From Tubulanus polymorphus (Eukaryota > Nemertea > Palaeonemertea > Tubulaniformes > Tubulanidae), in NCBI RefSeq assembly GCF_964204645.1, contig NC_134026.1:19548650-19612649 (forward strand): a DNA stretch of 64,000 nucleotides, written 5' to 3'. Below, piece after piece: positions 28,801 to 37,800 of the stretch; within the stretch, counting starts at the first letter, position 1, and each line of letters begins with the position of its first letter. Made by a program: the position numbers and the translations under genes. The notes under the pieces were generated by a model, which worked only from the letters and a program-made list of their open reading frames with translations, did no database searches and had not been told where the DNA came from.

Positions 28801-31800
28801 AAAGGTAAGAACATCACTTTTCATGTGTATCGTGAATCAATTTAGTTGTTCACTTGTAGAACTTTTATCCAAAATATCCACACACAAAAAGGATAATAAC
28901 AAGTCTTTCCTACACAAGTCTTTAGAAAAAAATGTATTTTCTATTGAAAATTCTTACCTTCTTCGCGTGTGCGCAGATCTGTAACTGAACGGGAGGAAGC
29001 GCGCCACAACCTCAAACAGCAAATTTCTGACACAATCGGAGGACGAAATACTAATAGCAAAAATTGAATGGGAGTTTAATGAACTTTTCATCAACTTTTC
29101 CGCATGAATCGCACCTGGTTCTGGTTCGAGGGGTTTGTTCTCTCGATTTTTAATGACAATCGCAGATATATATAATAAACCCGAACTGCGCCAGGTCAAA
29201 ATGTCTGCAAACATTTTTGATCCATTCATTATATTTCGGGATAATGTGGTTTATTTTGTGGTTCGAATTGTTAATAGGCAAATTAAGGACGTACGCCACC
29301 AACTTTTTCTTGGTATTATATATAATGACAGGTGAATTCGAATATTAATGTTCGACCTTTTTTCTTAGGCCGACTTCGACTTTTATGGGAGTTCAGGCAA
29401 CCTCGAAGTAGTTTCAGACGATCGTAAGTTCAAACCGGCCCGCTTTATCGAATTCAAATTATGTTCGACCCTTATCTGGATTATTTCCAGACAGTCAGTC
29501 TTAAGTTCAAACGGGCCCGCATGATCCCCCTGACCCATAGTTTGACCATTGTTAATATACACTTTGTGCAATTCTTTCAGAGCGTTCGTTTTTAAACCGT
29601 ACAATAAGGCTCTAAGACTAAGTTATTCTATTTAACTTATGTGGTTATTCTATGATTAGTTTGTACATTTTATAAGTTTTTAAGAAGGTTTTTTGCACTT
29701 TTCGGCGACGATATAGTATGTCCCCTTTTAAAAGCTGCCTACGGGCTTGTTGCACGGTCTATCACAGAGTTCGGGACACACACTCGTTTTTGTTGTTGTT
29801 TCCATTGGATTTATTGGTTTTCCTCTTAAAACTATCGCCATCGGATACTTCGGTTAGTAATACATGTCGCCAATGCCCTTGGGTGAAAATTGGTACGAAG
29901 ATGATACAGCGCATGAAAAAACACATATCTATTACTCATAGAGCAGCCGATATATGTTTTTCGGCTATACAACTGATGCAGCGGCGTTGTTTATGGCGCT
30001 CACGCCGTCTGCTAAACAGAAATTAAATTAATCGCAACGCCGATCAAATGCGTTTCTCTTCGCGAATTAATTTGTTTCCGCGCGGACGGTGAAATACTTT
30101 TCAACGAGCGACCTACGAGAAAAATATACGCCGGATCAACCGCGAGGGAAGACGCAATACGGGTCATTAGCGGTGCGACAAATTGCTACAAAAGAGTCTA
30201 GAAACTAATCTGATAGTCCGTCGAGTTGTTGCGACCGACGTGAGTGGACTCCGCGCCGGCTCAAACTGTCGACCATTCATCAACCATTTTCTGTGTTACA
30301 TGCTTATTGTTTCAATCGGTCGGCCAATGTCTCTCGGTGTTAACTGTTCCAAGTGATTGATTTGCTACGATTTCTCGTAAATTAGTCGGCGTGGACATGA
30401 GCCAAATTCTGATTTGGGTAACTGTACAAAAAGCTGATTATCGAACAGCCAACAGTGTAATTGTCAAGGACGTGCGTGGCTGAATATTTGTTTTCCGGGA
30501 ATTTTCGAAAGAAAATTCAGTCATTTGTATTAATTGAGGATATATATATAGGTTTATGTATTCGTTGTATTTACCGCTCATATTCGAATCCCGACGGAAA
30601 GGCCAGTTCGCGGATGTGGGCTAATTGAACATAAATAAATTGACCCATCGCTGTAAACGTTCGCATCGATCCATCTTTTTTGCCATTATCGCCCCAAATA
30701 GCGCGCGCGCCGAGTCATTTGAAATTATGTGTACACACGATCCTAATATTTTGGTGGAACTTAGTTTACACACTTTGATGATGAAGAGATCACTTGTAGC
30801 GACTTGTAGCGACTTAGATGCGATTGAAACCGTGCGTCTTGTAATTGGCGCGCTGCGACGTTGGTGAAGTATGCGTCGTGGCGTTACACACTTGGTAAAA
30901 ATCGAGAACACGCGATATATTTATTACGAAATATATCTCTATATCATATATCGCGCGAAACTCCATTTTCTGGGACGATAACTCTGTCGCGAAATGGCTT
31001 GTTTTGCGGTGGTGCGATATTGCGCATTGTTATCTATTAACCACATATGTACCATAAAACTCCTTTGTCGTCGTATTGATATTCGGGTCGTCGCTTCTTC
31101 GTCGCGGCAAAGAGCACGAAAAAACATCACGCACGAAGTTGTTGATTGTATATTTTTCATGCAGGAATCTAATTAGTAAATTATTCATAAAGCCCTATAA
31201 ACAAGGCCCCGTCTCTCGATGGAAATATATATACCTTAAAAGATCGCCGGTTACGCATATGATATACGCGATTGGAATTTTCTTGTAGAGGATGTTTGCT
31301 GTTCATGCAAGTCTTAGGTTGCGTTTGAAAACGTGCACGGACTGCTCAATAGAGCCCATTCTCTCTTTTCCATCTGACTATTGTTTGAATTTCGTTGATT
31401 TGATTTGCAGATTACTATATTCGGAGGCGGATCCAACGGGAGGGTGCAGAGGTGCGCACCCCACTCAAAATGTTAAGGTGCCCTAAGATTTTATGGGAAA
31501 ATGAAAATATTGAACTGATACCGAAAAAAGTTTAAATTAGTTATTTTGTTCTCTGTATTTCCAAAACTGAGATAATGTTTTCCGGTGAGTCTTTTCGGGT
31601 CACCCCTCCCCGAATCGGACCCTAAATCCGCCTCCGGATGGTCCAGGAATGTCGACACTTATGTTAAATCCATTGCACATTTCGTCATACATTATTCGGT
31701 TAGATACAGAGCCTATTTATATATAATATATTTGTTTAGCTTGGCCAAGCGGGAGGGAAATACGATTCCCGGTACAAGTTTACAAACTATCGTACAACCC

Positions 31801-34800
31801 GTCGATTCCACTTCGGTTACTAATCTAGAGTATGTTCTCGTCTGCGACAAGCGTGCGGTTATTGGCCGCGAGTCGTGATAAACGAGGTTAACTCGGTATT
31901 ACTGGACCCTTTAAGTATTGCTCGTTTCTATCTACGTTTCGAAAAATCCGGCGTTTGGAGAGCACTCGGGACTTGGAAACGGTCGTCCTGTCAAATACAA
32001 TGATCCCACAGCTGCTGCTCGATCAGTTACATATACGTGTTGATTAATTACATGAGGAAATAATGCACGCTCATTCTTGGCGTATAACCATTGACTCCTA
32101 AGTCAGTTTTGACTCAAGTTTTTTTTGGGAATTATGCAAAGTTTCATCAAATATTCATATCGTTAATGCGTCCGCCGCAAATGGGCAATTTTTCAAAACG
32201 ACTTAAGATTTATAAATAATCATATCAAGTTGGAAAATTGAAGTACAAGCTCTATCCAGAAGATAAAGGGGGAAAGAAAATTATGTTTATAGTGTAATTG
32301 ATATCCATAGCCATTTGGCGGATCTAGGGACCCCTGTTAAAGGTAGCACAACTTAGAAAGGGCATAATCCACTAAAAACTTACTGCTTTTGGTATCGCAA
32401 TTCTTAAAGCAATAAATGAAGTGCGTATGCTAAGTGCTTTCTAGAAAATTTGCTGCATTGAGATGTAATTTTCAGGCAATGAAAATAAAATCCTGATTAA
32501 TGGTGTGCTTTTGCCTCGTCTTGTAGATATGTGCCCTTCTCTATACTTTTGCGATTGATAGGGACGACTAAATGTGCCCTTTTTACTTCGGGGATGAAAA
32601 AGGTTAAAAAGGACACGAATTTTTTGCGACGTTGCACGTGCCTACGGTGCGTCATACCTTCGAGCTCGAAAAGAACAAACATCGCCATCATCTTCCGTAC
32701 GCCGAGAGCGAGGATGATTAATCTTATGATGTTTTACCGGTTGTGCGGTTGGGGAAATATTCATGCAGATTTATCATCAGCGAATCTCATCGCCGAAGCG
32801 TATTATCAAAACGCGAGACTTACGACAGACGGTTGTTGGTGTCGCCGTCGGTTATCAAAAGTCTGTACGCGTCGATTGTCTTTTTTTAGTTCTGTCTTGT
32901 TGAATTCGTCTGGTAATATCGAATCCATCGGAATATCGGTATGAAATTGACAACCCGTGATCGATTTCTTCCGCGTCACCTTGCCAAGAGCCTACCAATG
33001 GCATTAGCTTTTTCTAAAAAAAGAAACTTTTTTGTTGTATTTTACAAACAATAATACTTACATAATGAATATCACCACTTGGCGAAATCGCGTTCTTCGT
33101 ATAATGAAAGATATTTTATTCGGAAAATGTGTATAAGATTTTGCATTAAGAGGGTTCACAATTCAGTAAGGCGATGAAATCTCATTTCAAAGTTTCTTAA
33201 GATTCAACTTTTAAAAGAATGCGATGAAATCACTTTCATTATAGTATAGGTCACCTCTGGAGTCCATTCGTGACCGTTAGAGGCTGTGTCATTTTTAAGT
33301 CACGTTTTGATTCTTTGAAAGGCGGCACTTGGTCATTATCTTACCACATCGATAATAATCGCATGTGGAGTTAGGTTACCAAATCGGACGATCGGATCCA
33401 TCAGTGAGTGGCTCATGGGCGGACGTGACTGGTGTCAAATAGAATTTCCATCATTTGAATTTTGTTACCGGTTAAACTCGGTAAGCAGATGGTCTCGAAG
33501 CTACCCACGCTCGCGAAATATGTGTATGTAAAAAATGGTGATTTGTGTGACTTATGTTTTGTGTCGATATTCGAAAGATACGAAGCCAATATATCCTTAT
33601 CAAATAATGCACGACGTCGCGATCTATCCGGACGTTTCACTCGAACTTATATATATATATGAGCAATATCTCTCTGGCAATTACCGATTCTATCTCGAAG
33701 TAAACATGAAAATGTTCGCAAGATTTATCATCGTCTGCGTAGGACAAACAACTTTTCCGCGCGGTCGAAGAATATACCGAGATCTCTCGCGAAGGCGGCA
33801 GCGTCGCTGCCATAGATAAATACCTCCATAAACGGGTACAAACGATCGCTGACATGTTTCAACAAGATCCTGTGACAAAGCGCCAATCCATTATCTACAA
33901 TTTCCAGTCCATTTAGTGCAAGACCCCGGAGACGAAGGTACAGCTTCCGCACAATCTGTCTTGTCGTGAAATTAGTCTTCTGTTTACTAGTGATAAAGAG
34001 TAATGTCCCATCCTGGACATGTGACACATCCAGCGTGAAGTATAGTTCGTATCGATGGCAAGATGATAAATGGTATTTGATACCGATTCGGTTTAATACT
34101 TGTTGAATGCTGATGCAACCTAAATTCTAAATCAGGAGTAGGTTTCTCGTTTTTTAGAAACACATGATGTATACCTTATACACACATGACGCGACAGAAA
34201 CAAAGATTACCGCATTTGATTGAATTAAAAACCATTGGTCTATCATCATTGGGATATGTAATAAGCTTTCATCTTTGGTATATGGTCAGTAGAAATATCG
34301 TTAAAGCTTTATACGGGATGCGGTTCATATAGGAGGCTGCACTGCGGAGGAGCGCCACCGCTACTCCTCTTCGACAAGGATTCGAACCTGATGGCATCGC
34401 TAGACTCGGCCACGCCACGAGACCCTACCACACTAGACCGGGTGCTCAGGTACATGCGCAGGTTTGCCTCAGGAAAACTTGCGGCACCAATCAGATTGCC
34501 TGCTGCATAATCGTTGAGGCAAATTTCACGGATAAACTATAAAGGAAAAACCCTGGGCCCAGTTTCACAAAACGTTTGAACTCCTAATTCGATTAAAGAT
34601 AAACTGAATCGATGTAGTAATTAAATCGAGAGTTAACCGTTTTATGAAACTAGGTCCTGGTTAGAATATAACTACATTTCTGATTGGCTAGTGTGGCAGG
34701 ATTTCGTGCCGTGGCGAGTCTCGGTACCGTCAGGTTCGAATCCTACCTGGGAAGGGGCACCGATGCGGAGAATGTTCGTTGACTTGTTGACGAGATGGAT

Positions 34801-37800
34801 GCTGAGACCGCCAACTGTAGCCGTTAGACGCTCGTTGAAAGCATGCATCCATCAGCCCGGCTTATAAAAGCTGTCATTTTCTTAAACAAGACGGCAATCG
34901 CCCAATGCAAGTTTGATGCTATCGGATATAGCTTATCGTTATTTGCAGATAAATAAGAATTTCGCGGCAATTTTTCTATAATTTAGACGGGATGCTCGCG
35001 TACGAAATAGATATTCCACCGTCACCGATTCACATGAAATAAAAAAAAAAAGCTAGAGATAGCTCTTCGTTTATGCCGTACTGAAAATCAGTAAAGTTCG
35101 GGATTAAGCGGGCCTTGATCAGACGCGTTTAGGAATACGATTATTTTGTTATCAATACGTACGTGCGTATCAAACAGCTTAAATCAAGAACCGGCTATTT
35201 TTTGGAAATTGGCATGGCAACCAAACGCAATATACCTCATGTTGGCAATCAGTGTGTTAATTAAAATACTTTTTAATTCTCCTGAGTAAAGGCATTCAAG
35301 GACAAATTAAATATGTTATATTGTATCACTATAATCCGTTTAAACTCTATAGGTGAATGGCGAAATCCCATGATGGAAATTTATAAGATAATATCTATGA
35401 AACGAAACCACTTATATTTGAAATGAAACCACCATGCTTGATTTGTGGTTTCATTTTAGTAAATTTCATCGTGTAAATTTCTATTGTTTGACTTCTTCAT
35501 TAGCATTATCGGTAGATACAATAGTTGACCCCTGAATTTAACAACCAACTTACATATTGTTTTATGATTCATCTATACAGCCAACCGTTTTCTAGCGAAC
35601 ATCTCGCCAAAGAAGAATGCTTAATTCCGTCCCTTTGTAATGATAACTTTTTAGGATCGGGTTAACAATAACCAAAACAGGCTCAAAGTTGACGGATATG
35701 TAATGCTGCAGTCGATTAATTTGTATAAAACAAATGTTGTTTAGCGCTTGTGAAATCAATCGTTGTAATGCCTGTGCAAATACGATTTAATTCAACAAAG
35801 AACGGATGCATTTGTGTTTCCACAAAATGAACCACGGGGAAATGCTCGCGAGCTCCGTTATGTCGACGATCGGTTCTTGAGACCCGTTTAAAAACATCTG
35901 GTAAGCAAACAAATTAGTTCCGCTCGCCGTAATACATCACCGATGGCAATATCGGTTCAAACGCGAACCATTCTGCAAGACGAACACAACATTCGGCGAT
36001 AAACAGATCTGGGCCTTAATTGGACCAGAAGCATTTTTTGCGCAGGACTTCTTTGTGAAGTGCGCATTACGTCAGAAACGAAATGAAATATTGCAGCAGA
36101 GACGGGGATCAAATTCTGCAGGGCAAACGAGTTTCTTGTTTCCGTATATGGGATTGGGCCTACATTTGGGCCTACATCCTGTTTTTGAAATACCCTCAAT
36201 CTCTAGGGACTTTATATAAGGTTTTCCAAGTTAGCGTATTAAGATTTATTTCTATACGTTAAGTTTGGCATTTCAACATTTTATCAGCTGATCGATAATA
36301 GGCCTACATTCAATGGTCAAATTTAGCAGAAAAATATGGGTATAAGCTAAAATTGGCATCTGGAACATCGATATATATATAATCTCTCTTGAAATAAATA
36401 AATGGCACAATAGTGCGTCAAACGGTCGATAGTGCGTCGGTTCAAAAAACGTATCAATGCCTATTTTTCGTAACATATCAATAGAGCCTAGATACATAGA
36501 GTGAGGCCAGAAACGAAAGTAATTTAGGAAAGATATCAGTACTTTTTTCTAATAAAAATAATTTTCGATTTAAATTACTGCATCTGGATTTTTGAAAACA
36601 CCATCTATATATATAAATCCGTTTAAGTAGATTAACAAACTATCGTATTTGTTTTGAAACTCGGCTGGTGAGCAATGATTGTCCAAGCCACGTCAACACA
36701 CTTTTTCAATTTAATTCATCATCGGTCGAGATCTAAAATCCTTTTTTCCGATTTCACCGATTCAATCAGTCCGATGGCATTTCCCATCCAATTCGGTAAA
36801 TCTTTTTAGTTGACGTCGACGCCGTCGCGACAATGTAGCACCGGCCGGGCCGAATGTTCCTCGTCGTCAAAAGGATTAGCCTTTTAAGATCGAACTAGCC
36901 ACCCAGTTCCATCGTTAAGTGCACGAAATAATCAGTTTTTGCGAGGGAATTATCGCACTATTTATGAGATCTATAAAAACCAACCCATAAACCTGCTTGC
37001 CGAACTCAACATCCACGCAAACCGCCCAAAATATTGTCGCCCGCTGATAATAAATTTGTATTTTACATCATCTTTCTGTCCTCGGGGAGACGGTTGTAAA
37101 TTATAGCTATGATTCTGCGAGGCGCTACAGACGTCATTCCTACCGTCGCGGTTTGGCTTGTTAGACGTACTTCGCCTTCGGTGCTTTACTTCGGTGATAA
37201 GCGTCTTTCAACAAGCGCATACACGTCCCCGTTCCTTTCAGTAATGCCATCTTCCGACCTGAATGTGTGATAAATCTATAATCACAACTTTCACTCTAAT
37301 TCTCATCCAGCCTCGAGAAACCAACCTCGACATAGCATGGGTGGATAACCTTAGATAAGGATAGATCGTCTCGCGTTCATGATTCTAGCAAGCGCGCATT
37401 ATACGTTTGTTGATTTACGGCAGAAATTCAATCAGGTTTTGATCAGATTCCGAGAATAGAAACGACCGGTTTAACGACTAGAATAAGCTGTTTATTTTAC
37501 ATTCAAGTGATATATATGCTAGACGCAACTTATTTCTTGGTCGTGTACATTGTCGTTTCCTAAACTGTATATACCTCATTTATAGGCCTGAATCAGATTC
37601 ATTTGATTTATCACAATGTAACGCTCGACCACTCGAGCGTTTTTAGCCGTTTGCCGTTTTTAGTTTACTCTTCCGGAACAACTGTTATCACGGGTGCCAA
37701 ATGGGCCCGTATCCGTCCAGCCATAAACGTCAGACCAGGCACGATACAATTTTTAACGCGGGTCAAATAATTGCGTGTGAATTGTTACTAGTTCCGGAAG

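Noticed and set aside
33728-34117. Open minus-strand frame of about 130 codons preceded by an AATTTAG acceptor-like site
   Set aside because: The composition looks somewhat protein-like, but I recognise no domain, there is no clear donor or partner exon, and frames of this length are expected by chance in 64 kb of AT-rich DNA. RNA-seq over it would settle the matter.
35373-35480. Hairpin as a possible microRNA precursor
   Set aside because: The perfect stem is only 12 bp with a 12-base spacer and outer pairing is weak; no basis to call a microRNA.
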